This document shows positions 8,125 through 14,805 of a DNA stretch of 43,004 nt, piece by piece. Each line of letters opens with the position of its first letter. The first letter of the stretch is position 1. Under the pieces are notes generated by a model. The model saw nothing but the letters and a program-made list of their open reading frames with translations, was not told where the DNA came from and ran no database searches. The translations under genes were made by a program, and so were the position numbers. Location of the stretch: assembly GCA_040905265.1 (NCBI GenBank), contig JBBDRW010000067.1, positions 1 through 43,004 on the forward strand. Reading direction: 5' to 3'. The DNA comes from JBBDRW01 sp040905265 (GTDB lineage Bacteria; Bacteroidota; Rhodothermia; Balneolales; Balneolaceae).

Positions 8125-9518
8125 GTGTTCATTTCATGACGGTCGACTGGATTTTCATCGGCCTCTATTTCTTTTTCCTGATCTGGCTGAGCCTCTCAAA
8201 AGGGCTGAAAGCTGAAAATGAAGAGCAGTTTCTTCTGAGCGGAAGAACTTTAACCCTGCCTGCATTTGTCGCCACACTGGTCTCCACCTGGTACGGGGGG
8301 ATCCTCGGCGTTGGTGAATACAGCTATCAGTTTGGCATCTCACAATGGCTCATTCTCAGTGCTCCCTTCTATCTCTTTGCCGCACTCTTTGCAATCCTTC
8401 TGGCCGGCAAAATCCGCCTAAACAAAGCGTTGACGATTCCCGAGGCGATGTCCAACCGGTATGGGCCTATGGCCGGGCGAATCAGTGCAATCCCGATCTT
8501 CGTCCTGGTCAGCCCGGCGCCCTATATCCTGATGCTGGCGCTTCTTTTTCAATTTATGACCGGCGGCGAAGGGCCGTACTACTTTTATGCAGTTGCTGTT
8601 GCCCTTTTTTCCGTTCTCTATGTAACCATTGGTGGATTCGGAGCGGTTGTCCGCACCGACATCCTCCAGATTATTCTGATGTTCACCGGCTTTATCATCC
8701 TGCTCTGTTTTGCCATCCAGGATGCCGGCAGCTTCTCAACCTTATGGTCAGCCCTGCCTGAAACTCACAAGGACCCGACAGGAGGCCATAACTGGCAATA
8801 TATCCTTGTCTGGTTTTTTATCGCACTCTGGACCTTTGTAGATCCGGGGTTTCACCAGCGGTCTGCGGCTGCAAAAAATCCGGGAACTGCCAAAAAAGGA
8901 ATTTTTGTCTCAATCCTTTTCTGGTTCGGCTTCGATTTTCTGACTGCATTTTGCGGGCTCTATGGATGGTTCATACTCGGTTCCGGGCTGGAAGAGCCGA
9001 TTCTGGTCTATCCGATGCTGGCGGAAACTCTGCTTCCCGCCGGCCTGAAAGGGCTCTTCTTTATTTCACTGCTCGCAACGATGATGTCCACACTGGACAG
9101 CTTCCTTTTTCTATCGGGACAGACGCTTGGAAGAGATCTTCTCAGCCACCTGTTTCCCGGGAGTGACAGGAACCGGATAACCAGGGTCAGTATTCTGATC
9201 TCAGCCGTGCTTGGAATCCTGCTCACGATCCTCTATCCGAGTGTAATCGATCTCTGGTATATACTGGGTTCGGTCCTGATACCGGGGTTACTCCTGCCGG
9301 TTCTCGGCATCTACCTTCCGGCCTGCAGGCTTCGAAAACCCTGGCTGATCCTAACTCTGACCGGTGCAACCGGACTCTCTCTGCTCTGGCTCATCCTCGG
9401 GACACTCTATCAGACAGCGGAGTACTCCTATGCATTTCTGGGCATGGAACCATTCTATCCCGGCCTGTTCCTCTCTCTCATATTTTGGATCATCGGGCGG
9501 GAAAAATCCTCACCCTAA
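8121..9518 (+). CDS. Sodium:solute symporter (SSS) family transporter
   Basis: This 465-residue, strongly hydrophobic protein has about 12-13 predicted membrane segments. It carries SSS-family features such as 'STWYGG' in the first helices, 'GGFGAVVRTDILQ' in the middle and 'STLDSFLFLSGQ' in the later part, the last near the Na2 site of the family. It should import a solute with sodium. The start overlaps the thiN stop by four bases (GTGA); an ATG at 8136 is an alternative. Translational coupling to thiN makes thiamine or a related vitamin a plausible cargo, but nothing in the sequence fixes the substrate. The stop overlaps that of the convergent small gene by four bases. Confidence 0.88.
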   Translation: MSVHFMTVDWIFIGLYFFFLIWLSLSKGLKAENEEQFLLSGRTLTLPAFVATLVSTWYGGILGVGEYSYQFGISQWLILSAPFYLFAALFAILLAGKIRLNKALTIPEAMSNRYGPMAGRISAIPIFVLVSPAPYILMLALLFQFMTGGEGPYYFYAVAVALFSVLYVTIGGFGAVVRTDILQIILMFTGFIILLCFAIQDAGSFSTLWSALPETHKDPTGGHNWQYILVWFFIALWTFVDPGFHQRSAAAKNPGTAKKGIFVSILFWFGFDFLTAFCGLYGWFILGSGLEEPILVYPMLAETLLPAGLKGLFFISLLATMMSTLDSFLFLSGQTLGRDLLSHLFPGSDRNRITRVSILISAVLGILLTILYPSVIDLWYILGSVLIPGLLLPVLGIYLPACRLRKPWLILTLTGATGLSLLWLILGTLYQTAEYSYAFLGMEPFYPGLFLSLIFWIIGREKSSP

Positions 9519-9799
9519 ATTGATTTTAGAATGTGGCTCAGATTCAATTTATGAATCGGTATCAGGTAGCGGTTTGAAAAGACATCCTTTTGAATTCCAA
9601 GCAGCCCGGTACCCCGAAAATCCACCACACAGTGCCCTTCCGCTGCCTGTACCACCTCTCCGATCCCGTAGTACTCCGGGCTGGGCCCATAGTAGACCAG
9701 ATCTCCAAGCTGGATCTGGTTCGACGCCCTGCGATGAAATGGCAGTATAACCGGAAGCAGATCCAGCCGGTAGGAGAGTCGTTTGTTCTGGGTTGTCAT
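9515..9799 (-). CDS. Small hypothetical protein with DUF3553-like beta segment
   Basis: This 94-residue protein has no signal peptide or membrane segment. A central part, 'GDLVYYGPSPEYYGIGEVVQ' followed by an acidic-hydrophobic strand, resembles short Tudor/CarD-like or DUF3553 modules in which a gap aligned as 'G(I/V)G.V' precedes a beta strand. Such modules often bind nucleic acid or protein partners, but no function can be assigned. The gene begins 16 bases after tsaE on the same strand, so it belongs to the porX-tsaE run. Its stop overlaps the convergent symporter gene by four bases. Confidence 0.65.
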   Translation of the reverse strand: MTTQNKRLSYRLDLLPVILPFHRRASNQIQLGDLVYYGPSPEYYGIGEVVQAAEGHCVVDFRGTGLLGIQKDVFSNRYLIPIHKLNLSHILKSI

Positions 9800-9815
9800 G
9801 ATTCAATAAATCGTT

Positions 9816-10244
9816 TTACTCTGTCTGTCTGTTGATCGTAATTCGACGGCTCTCCGGGCCTGTAATCTCGATTGAGATCCAGAGATGCTCCGGCGGAAGC
9901 AGTTCAGATAATCGTTCCGGCCATTCGATGATGCAAACGCCTTCCCCATAAAAATATTCTTCTGCGCCAATTTCAAGTGCTTCTGCCGCGCGTTCGAGGC
10001 GGTAACAGTCAAAATGGTAGATGGGAATGGAACCTGGATACTCATGTAAAATAGTGAAAGTAGGGGAGACTACCAGATCCGGTGAGAGGCCAAAAGCCTC
10101 TGCGAACCCTTTGACAAAATGGGTCTTGCCGGCACCGAGCGGCCCGCTCAGACAGATGACATCCCCCTGTCCGGTCTGCTCACCCAGCCGGCGGGCAAAC
10201 GCCCTGGTCTCGGCCTCACTAAATGTCTCCAGCTGATCCTTCAT
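9816..10244 (-). CDS. tsaE: tRNA threonylcarbamoyladenosine biosynthesis ATPase TsaE
   Basis: The protein is a small P-loop ATPase of about 142 residues. It has Walker A 'GPLGAGKTHF', then 'SPTFTILHEY' and 'YHFDCYRLE', the standard TsaE blocks, and a C-terminal 'IIEWPERL'. TsaE works with TsaB and TsaD in making the t6A37 modification of ANN-decoding tRNAs. ATG 10244 was chosen; an in-frame TTG at 10268 would add eight residues. It is downstream of porX with a hairpin in the spacer. Confidence 0.93.
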   Translation of the reverse strand: MKDQLETFSEAETRAFARRLGEQTGQGDVICLSGPLGAGKTHFVKGFAEAFGLSPDLVVSPTFTILHEYPGSIPIYHFDCYRLERAAEALEIGAEEYFYGEGVCIIEWPERLSELLPPEHLWISIEITGPESRRITINRQTE

Positions 10245-10273
10245 CACATTCTGTTCTATAGAACTCAACTAAC

Positions 10274-10317
10274 TCTGTCTGCACCCTCTCCGAGTGTCGA
10301 TCCCTTCGGCAGACAGA
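10274..10317 (-). promoter_or_regulatory. Hairpin between porX and tsaE
   Basis: TCTGTCTGC at 10274-10282 pairs perfectly with GCAGACAGA at 10309-10317, and CCGA/TCGG inside can extend the stem. It sits in the spacer after the porX stop. No T-run follows on the minus strand, so it is not a standard intrinsic terminator; processing, attenuation or a repeat remnant are alternatives. Confidence 0.5.
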
Positions 10318-10336
10318 ATAGACAGCTCGCTGCCAG

Positions 10337-11881
10337 TTATTTCGGGTTAAGAATTGCAATCGGCAGAATCATCTCTTCCATTGTGGCACCACCATGTTGA
10401 AAGGTGTCCCTGTACATATTCTGATACTTGTGATAATTGGTCGGATAGACAAAGTAGTAATCCTCCTTGGCAATGATAAAACTGTTTGCCGGAGGGTCAA
10501 TCGGAAGCTGATAGTCGGATGGCCGGTCGATAAAAATTGCTGCACTACTCTCTGCTTTCAGATTCCGCCCATATTTGTACCTCAGGCTCACAGCGGCATC
10601 CCGATCTCCATACACCTTCGTGTCGCGAAGGGCGCGAACCGCACCGTGATCGGTCGTAACAATGATTGTCACATCCTCATCAGCAAGGATCCGGAAGATC
10701 TGCAAAAGCGAGGAGTGCTGAAACCAGGATTCAGTCAGGGATCGAAATGCAGAGGTGTTGGGTGCCAGCTCCTTCAGTACATCGGAATCGGAACGTGAGT
10801 GCACCAGTGTATCCACAAAATTGTAGACAATGGTAGTCAGCGGTGTCTGTGTAAAGTTAACGATCTGGTCCGCGAGTTTTTTCCCATCCTTCGCCTGCAG
10901 AATTTTTTCATATTTGAATGATTCGGATCTGCCCTTGCTCTCCAGGAGACGCCGAAGCAGTTCCTCCTCATGCCGGTTCAGGGAGCGTTCATCCTGCCCC
11001 ATCTCCCACAACTCCGGATAGCGCTCTTTGATCCTCAATGGCAGCAGGCCGGAAAATATCGAGTTTCGGGAATAAGGGGTAGCGGTCGGTAGTATGGAAT
11101 AGTAATAGTCGGTCTCAATTGTATAAAAATCGGTCAGGATCTGCTCAAACAGAAGCCACTGGTCGTACCTCATACAGTCAATCAGAAAGAAGAAAACAGG
11201 TTTTTCACCATCAAGATGAGGAAACACGTAATCAGGCATAATATCATGGCTCAATACCGGCCGGTTCGACTTTCCGTCTGAAAGCCAGTTCCGGTACTTC
11301 TCCTCGATAAACCGGCCGAACGACTGATTTGCCTGACTCATCTGATCCTGCAAGACCTGCTGCAGTGCCTGATCACCCTGTTCCAGATCCATATCCCAGC
11401 GTGTAAGCCTGCGATAGATGGAGATCCACTCCCGCCAGTCAGTCTCCATTCCAAGACGTGCAGAGAGCTCATTGAACTGTTTCAGATAGGTTTCTGCCGT
11501 CTTCTCCTGCTGCAGCCGCCGCCGGTCCAGTATCCGTTTAATCGTAAGCAAGATCTGATTCGGGTTCACCGGCTTGATCAGATAATCCGCCATCTGGGCT
11601 CCGATGGCATTCTCCATGATCGACTCCTCTTCACTCTTTGTAATCATCACGACCGGAAGAGCGGGCTGAATCTGCTGAATTTTCTCCAGGGTATCCAATC
11701 CACCCATGCCCGGCATCTGTTCATCGAGAAAAACAATATCGAACGGCCTGTCCCGGATCATCGAAACGGCATCTTCCCCGTTCGTGACAGCCGTCACGTT
11801 AAACCCTTTCCCTTCCAGAAAGATAATATGTGCTCTGAGCTGGTCGATCTCATCGTCTGCCCAAAGTATTCTGTTTGGCAT
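10337..11881 (-). CDS. porX: PorX-type response regulator (receiver + PglZ domain)
   Basis: The 514-residue protein begins with a CheY-like receiver (acidic pocket D9-D10, phospho-acceptor D53, K103). A helical linker follows (about 125-205), then a PglZ domain of the alkaline phosphatase superfamily. Metal-site features in the PglZ part are 'LIDCMRYDQW' (D235), the threonine in 'LPTATPYSR', 'VTTDHGAVRA' and the final 'QHGGATMEE'. This architecture is that of PorX, which with PorY controls type IX secretion genes in Porphyromonas and Flavobacterium and has nucleotide phosphodiesterase activity. A T9SS cargo protein is encoded about 3 kb away. No DNA-binding domain is present, consistent with PorX acting through partners such as SigP. 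Confidence 0.9.
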   Translation of the reverse strand: MPNRILWADDEIDQLRAHIIFLEGKGFNVTAVTNGEDAVSMIRDRPFDIVFLDEQMPGMGGLDTLEKIQQIQPALPVVMITKSEEESIMENAIGAQMADYLIKPVNPNQILLTIKRILDRRRLQQEKTAETYLKQFNELSARLGMETDWREWISIYRRLTRWDMDLEQGDQALQQVLQDQMSQANQSFGRFIEEKYRNWLSDGKSNRPVLSHDIMPDYVFPHLDGEKPVFFFLIDCMRYDQWLLFEQILTDFYTIETDYYYSILPTATPYSRNSIFSGLLPLRIKERYPELWEMGQDERSLNRHEEELLRRLLESKGRSESFKYEKILQAKDGKKLADQIVNFTQTPLTTIVYNFVDTLVHSRSDSDVLKELAPNTSAFRSLTESWFQHSSLLQIFRILADEDVTIIVTTDHGAVRALRDTKVYGDRDAAVSLRYKYGRNLKAESSAAIFIDRPSDYQLPIDPPANSFIIAKEDYYFVYPTNYHKYQNMYRDTFQHGGATMEEMILPIAILNPK

Positions 11882-11904
11882 AGATCATTCAATACGTTTC
11901 CCTG

Positions 11905-11921
11905 GGAGTCTGTCGGACTCC
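11905..11921 (+). repeat. Dispersed repeat family B, short copy
   Basis: GGAGTC-TGTCG-GACTCC forms a 6-bp hairpin in the porX upstream spacer. The first 13 bases match the start of the family B copy at 33786. It may be a truncated copy in which the hairpin is more complete. Confidence 0.5.
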
Positions 11922-11968
11922 TGGAGTGAACCAAGGATAGGGAATCATACGGTCAGAAAACAGCACGG

Positions 11969-12544
11969 TTACTCGATTTCAACGCTCATCCGCCTTTCAC
12001 CAGCCGGCGATTCCTCAATCCTGATGTAGGGAAGCAGAATCTCCAGTCGCCGTTCTCCGATACCCCGGATCTCCAATAACTGCTCCGTTTCCGTAAAATT
12101 ACCATGCTGCTCTCTCCACTCCAGAATCCGGGATGCATACACGGGACCGATTCCCGGAAGCTCCTGAAGCACTTCAACGTCCGCCCGGTTGATATCCACA
12201 ACCAGTTTCCCTTCGCCTCCTGCTTCCGGCTGAAGAGTGTCACGTTCTACATCTCTGCCGGGCGGCTCGGAAACCGTATCAGCCGGTGCCATGAGGCTAT
12301 CATTATCAATCTCTCCACGGTATCTGGCAAGAATCGCCCTGTTCTCCGACTCCGAAGCTCTGCTCCTCTCTTCAAATAGTAGTTCCAGCTCGCGATAAAG
12401 TTCCGGATCATACTCCGGCGTCCGCTCACTGGCCACATTCAGCAGGGTCAACAGAATCAGTACGGCGCCACACACTGCGAGAACAATCCGTTCATTCCTG
12501 GAAATCTGGAGCCTGTCAAGAAAAAAATAGATCTTTCTTCGCAT
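11969..12544 (-). CDS. ComEA-like helix-hairpin-helix protein, membrane-anchored
   Basis: The 191-residue protein has one N-terminal membrane segment ('IVLAVCGAVLILLTLLNVA', about residues 20-39) after a basic start. A charged, probably helical linker follows, then a C-terminal pair of helix-hairpin-helix motifs ('LQELPGIGPVYASRILEWR' and 'LLEIRGIGERRLEILLPYI'). This resembles ComEA, which binds incoming DNA at the outer face of the membrane during natural transformation. DNA binding is inferred from the motif, and competence has no other support in this window. The gene precedes porX on the same strand with an 87-base spacer. Confidence 0.8.
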   Translation of the reverse strand: MRRKIYFFLDRLQISRNERIVLAVCGAVLILLTLLNVASERTPEYDPELYRELELLFEERSRASESENRAILARYRGEIDNDSLMAPADTVSEPPGRDVERDTLQPEAGGEGKLVVDINRADVEVLQELPGIGPVYASRILEWREQHGNFTETEQLLEIRGIGERRLEILLPYIRIEESPAGERRMSVEIE

Positions 12545-12628
12545 ATTGACTCCCCTGTTGGTAAGTTAATAATTGTATCTCCAGGTATGATCAACTGACA
12601 CCGAGACCCTTACAAAGATCACAAAAAA

Positions 12629-13426
12629 ATGCACCAGCTTTCGGAACCGTTACACTACCGCGACGGGCAGCTCGCCTACCGGGTCATCGGAGAGGGCAAG
12701 CCATTGATCGTTCTGCATGGCTGGGGCAGCAGCTCACGAGTCATGGAACCGGCCTCCCGGCTCCTTGCGCCAAACCACACCTGTTACCTGATCGATCTGC
12801 CCGGATTCGGCCTCTCTCCCGACCCTCCGGAAGCGTGGGCTGTCGGAGACTATGCGGAGTTGACGGGCTCGTTTATCCGTTCGCTGAATCTCCCGGAAGC
12901 GGACCTTCTGGTCCATTCATTCGGAGGTCGGATTGCACTGAAACTTCTCTCCAGCCCGGAGTTTGCACCTCTTGTCGGGAAAGTCCTTATCACCGGCGGA
13001 GCAGGCATGAAACCGAAACGAAGCGTTCAATTCTACTTCAAGAAATATCTGGCAAAAACCTTGAAAGCCCCGCTCCTCCTGTTGCCCGGCAAATACCGGG
13101 AGCAGGCGCTGAACAGGCTGCGTGCAACCTCACTCTGGAAATCCCTCGGTTCAAGCGACTACCGGGAACTCACCGGGGTACTACGAGAAACCTTCGTCAA
13201 ATCGGTTACCGAACATCTGGAAGAGACGCTTCCGCTTATCTCTCATGAAATTCTCCTCCTGTGGGGACGCGAAGATAAAGCTACTCCCCTTTATCAGGCG
13301 GAACGAATGGAGAAGGGGTTGAAAAACAGTGCCCTGGTTGTCATAGAAGGAGCCGGCCACTACGCCTTTCTGGACCAGCCCAAACAGTTTACTGCCATTG
13401 CCGAGGCCTTTTTCAAAGGAACCTGA
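12629..13426 (+). CDS. Alpha/beta hydrolase
   Basis: The 265-residue protein is a single-domain alpha/beta hydrolase. It has an oxyanion 'LHGWGSSS' near residue 30, nucleophile serine in 'VHSFGGRIA' near 97, acid in 'WGREDKATP' near 216 and catalytic histidine in 'GAGHYAFLDQP' near 246. The substrate cannot be read from sequence; esterases, C-C hydrolases and lipase-like enzymes share these motifs. It has no signal peptide and should be cytoplasmic. It is divergent from the comEA-like gene and converges with trhO, the gap holding repeats. Confidence 0.88.
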   Translation: MHQLSEPLHYRDGQLAYRVIGEGKPLIVLHGWGSSSRVMEPASRLLAPNHTCYLIDLPGFGLSPDPPEAWAVGDYAELTGSFIRSLNLPEADLLVHSFGGRIALKLLSSPEFAPLVGKVLITGGAGMKPKRSVQFYFKKYLAKTLKAPLLLLPGKYREQALNRLRATSLWKSLGSSDYRELTGVLRETFVKSVTEHLEETLPLISHEILLLWGREDKATPLYQAERMEKGLKNSALVVIEGAGHYAFLDQPKQFTAIAEAFFKGT

Positions 13427-13436
13427 ATCACAGCAA

Positions 13437-13472
13437 CTCCTGCCGCCGCAGTAGATTCGACGCCAGTCCGAT
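13437..13472 (-). repeat. Dispersed repeat family B, minus-strand copy
   Basis: On the minus strand, TCGGACT followed by GTCGAATCT and CTGCGGCGGC matches the family B copy at 33795-33824, apart from a 3-base difference and a few substitutions. It abuts the family A element that begins at 13477, so the two families are side by side here. Confidence 0.6.
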
Positions 13473-13476
13473 ACCC

Positions 13477-13547
13477 GTGTAGCGTCAACCATGCGATACG
13501 GGAAAAGATCGAGGCTTGGCCCCACAGGAGTATGGTTTACGCTACAC
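13477..13547. repeat. Dispersed repeat family A, complete inverted-repeat copy
   Basis: GTGTAGCGTCAACCAT at 13477-13492 and ATGGTTTACGCTACAC at 13532-13547 are complementary at 15 of 16 positions, enclosing a 39-base centre that contains GCGATACGGG. The right end runs into the TAG stop codon of trhO. It lies between convergent genes (hydrolase and trhO) and may serve both 3' ends. Confidence 0.75.
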
Positions 13548-14491
13548 TAACGATCCCGCTCCTTAAACTCGTCGTCAAAGTAGTTGTACCACTTTCGGAA
13601 CGGACGAAATGCATTCTCCGGATCGAAAGGCCTTTTGAACTCACTGTTTCGACACTCTTCGCTGCAGCACCCCTCCATCTGGCGGGCTCCCTCTTCAGAA
13701 CAGATAAAGAGTTTATTGCAATCCATATTGGCACAGTTGATATAGCTGTCCGCCGGCTGTCCGGTAATTTCACAACGGGCTATCGGCTGCAGGTTCCCCT
13801 TGTCAACCGGAACGACCAGGCGGTCGTCAAAAACAAAACATTTTCCTTTGTAATGTTTTCCACCCTCTTCGCGGGCGTAGCGAAGGATACCGCCATGCAG
13901 CTGATTGACATCCTTCCACCCCTTCTTTTTCATCAGTACAGAGAACTTTTCACACCGGATTCCACCGGTGCAGTACATCAGAACCTTTTTATCCTTCGGG
14001 ATCTTCACCTCCTCGAGCCACTCCGGAAACTGATAGAAGGTATCGACTTCGGGAGTAACCGCCCCCTCGAAGTGGCCGACTCTTGATTCATAACCATTCC
14101 GGACATCGATCATCACATAATCCTCCTCCGACTCCATCAGCTCTCTCCACTCGGAGGGTTCCAGATACCTACCCCCCTCCTCCGGGTTCAGCCCGTCAAC
14201 ATGAATCGAGACGATCTCATCCCGGACTTTGCAGACAAGCTTTGTGAAGGGGTTCACATCCGACTCATCCTCCTTAAACTCTGTCTTCTCAAAACCATCA
14301 AGCCCCCATAGATACTCCTTGTAAGCCTCTATCTGTTGCGGGCTCCCTCCGAGCGTACCGTTAATTCCCTCCTCACTGATATAGACTCTCCCCTTTAGCT
14401 GCAGGGAACGAAGCTTCGATTTATGCTCTATGCAAAAGGCGGCCGGGTCGCTGACCGGTGAAAAATTGTAATAAAGTATAACCTGAAACAT
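13547..14491 (-). CDS. trhO: Rhodanese-domain tRNA uridine(34) hydroxylase TrhO
   Basis: From ATG 14491 the protein is 314 residues. It has the TrhO/YceA layout: an N-terminal ferredoxin-like domain ('YISEEGINGTL'), a rhodanese domain with the active-site loop 'YCTGGIRCEKF' (C174, C180), and a cysteine-rich C-terminal tail with several Cys pairs that could bind zinc. TrhO makes 5-hydroxyuridine at the wobble position of tRNAs. A start at 14554 is also open, but its first 21 residues lie in a dispersed family C repeat and do not resemble the family, so it was rejected. The stop codon touches a family A repeat. Confidence 0.92.
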   Translation of the reverse strand: MFQVILYYNFSPVSDPAAFCIEHKSKLRSLQLKGRVYISEEGINGTLGGSPQQIEAYKEYLWGLDGFEKTEFKEDESDVNPFTKLVCKVRDEIVSIHVDGLNPEEGGRYLEPSEWRELMESEEDYVMIDVRNGYESRVGHFEGAVTPEVDTFYQFPEWLEEVKIPKDKKVLMYCTGGIRCEKFSVLMKKKGWKDVNQLHGGILRYAREEGGKHYKGKCFVFDDRLVVPVDKGNLQPIARCEITGQPADSYINCANMDCNKLFICSEEGARQMEGCCSEECRNSEFKRPFDPENAFRPFRKWYNYFDDEFKERDR

Positions 14492-14529
14492 CCTGTAACT
14501 CTCGACCGTTTGGTATTCATCGTCTGTCA

Positions 14530-14649
14530 GGAGGCGTTGAAAAACCAGGCTCATTTTTTGTACGTGAAGCGCTCCGGGTGAAGCGATTCCCAGGGAGCGA
14601 CCGCGTAGTGATTCTTGATAAAGATCGAGGCCAGAGGGTTTTTCAACGC
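14530..14649. repeat. Dispersed repeat family C, 120-bp copy
   Basis: GCGTTGAAAAACC at 14534-14546 is an exact inverted match of GGTTTTTCAACGC at 14637-14649. The first 42 bases (14530-14571) match the copy at 20496-20537 at 38 positions. The centre is longer and different from that copy. Confidence 0.75.
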
Positions 14650-14664
14650 TTTCTGAAACAGAAT

Positions 14665-14677
14665 CTGTAAATTACAG
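14665..14677. promoter_or_regulatory. Palindrome upstream of the metalloprotease gene
   Basis: CTGTAA-A-TTACAG is a perfect 6+6 palindrome about 130 bases before the metalloprotease start and outside the family C repeat. A regulator binding site is possible, but nothing identifies the regulator. Confidence 0.35.
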
Positions 14678-14805
14678 TTTATTACCCACTGTTGCTCACG
14701 AAAATCGGAGCCGAATGGGCAAACCCGACACCACTGCCAAAAAGCCAGTGCCTGAACCCGGGAGATACCCCTGTTCTTTTGCCGCCAAACAAATGAAACA
14801 TCGCC

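Larger units (their letters stand above)
14492..14805. other. Non-coding spacer between trhO and the metalloprotease gene
   Basis: This 314-base divergent spacer holds a family C repeat (14530-14649). Just after it is a perfect short palindrome, CTGTAA-A-TTACAG at 14665-14677, that could be an operator. Promoters for both flanking genes should lie here. No gene is seen. Confidence 0.6.
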
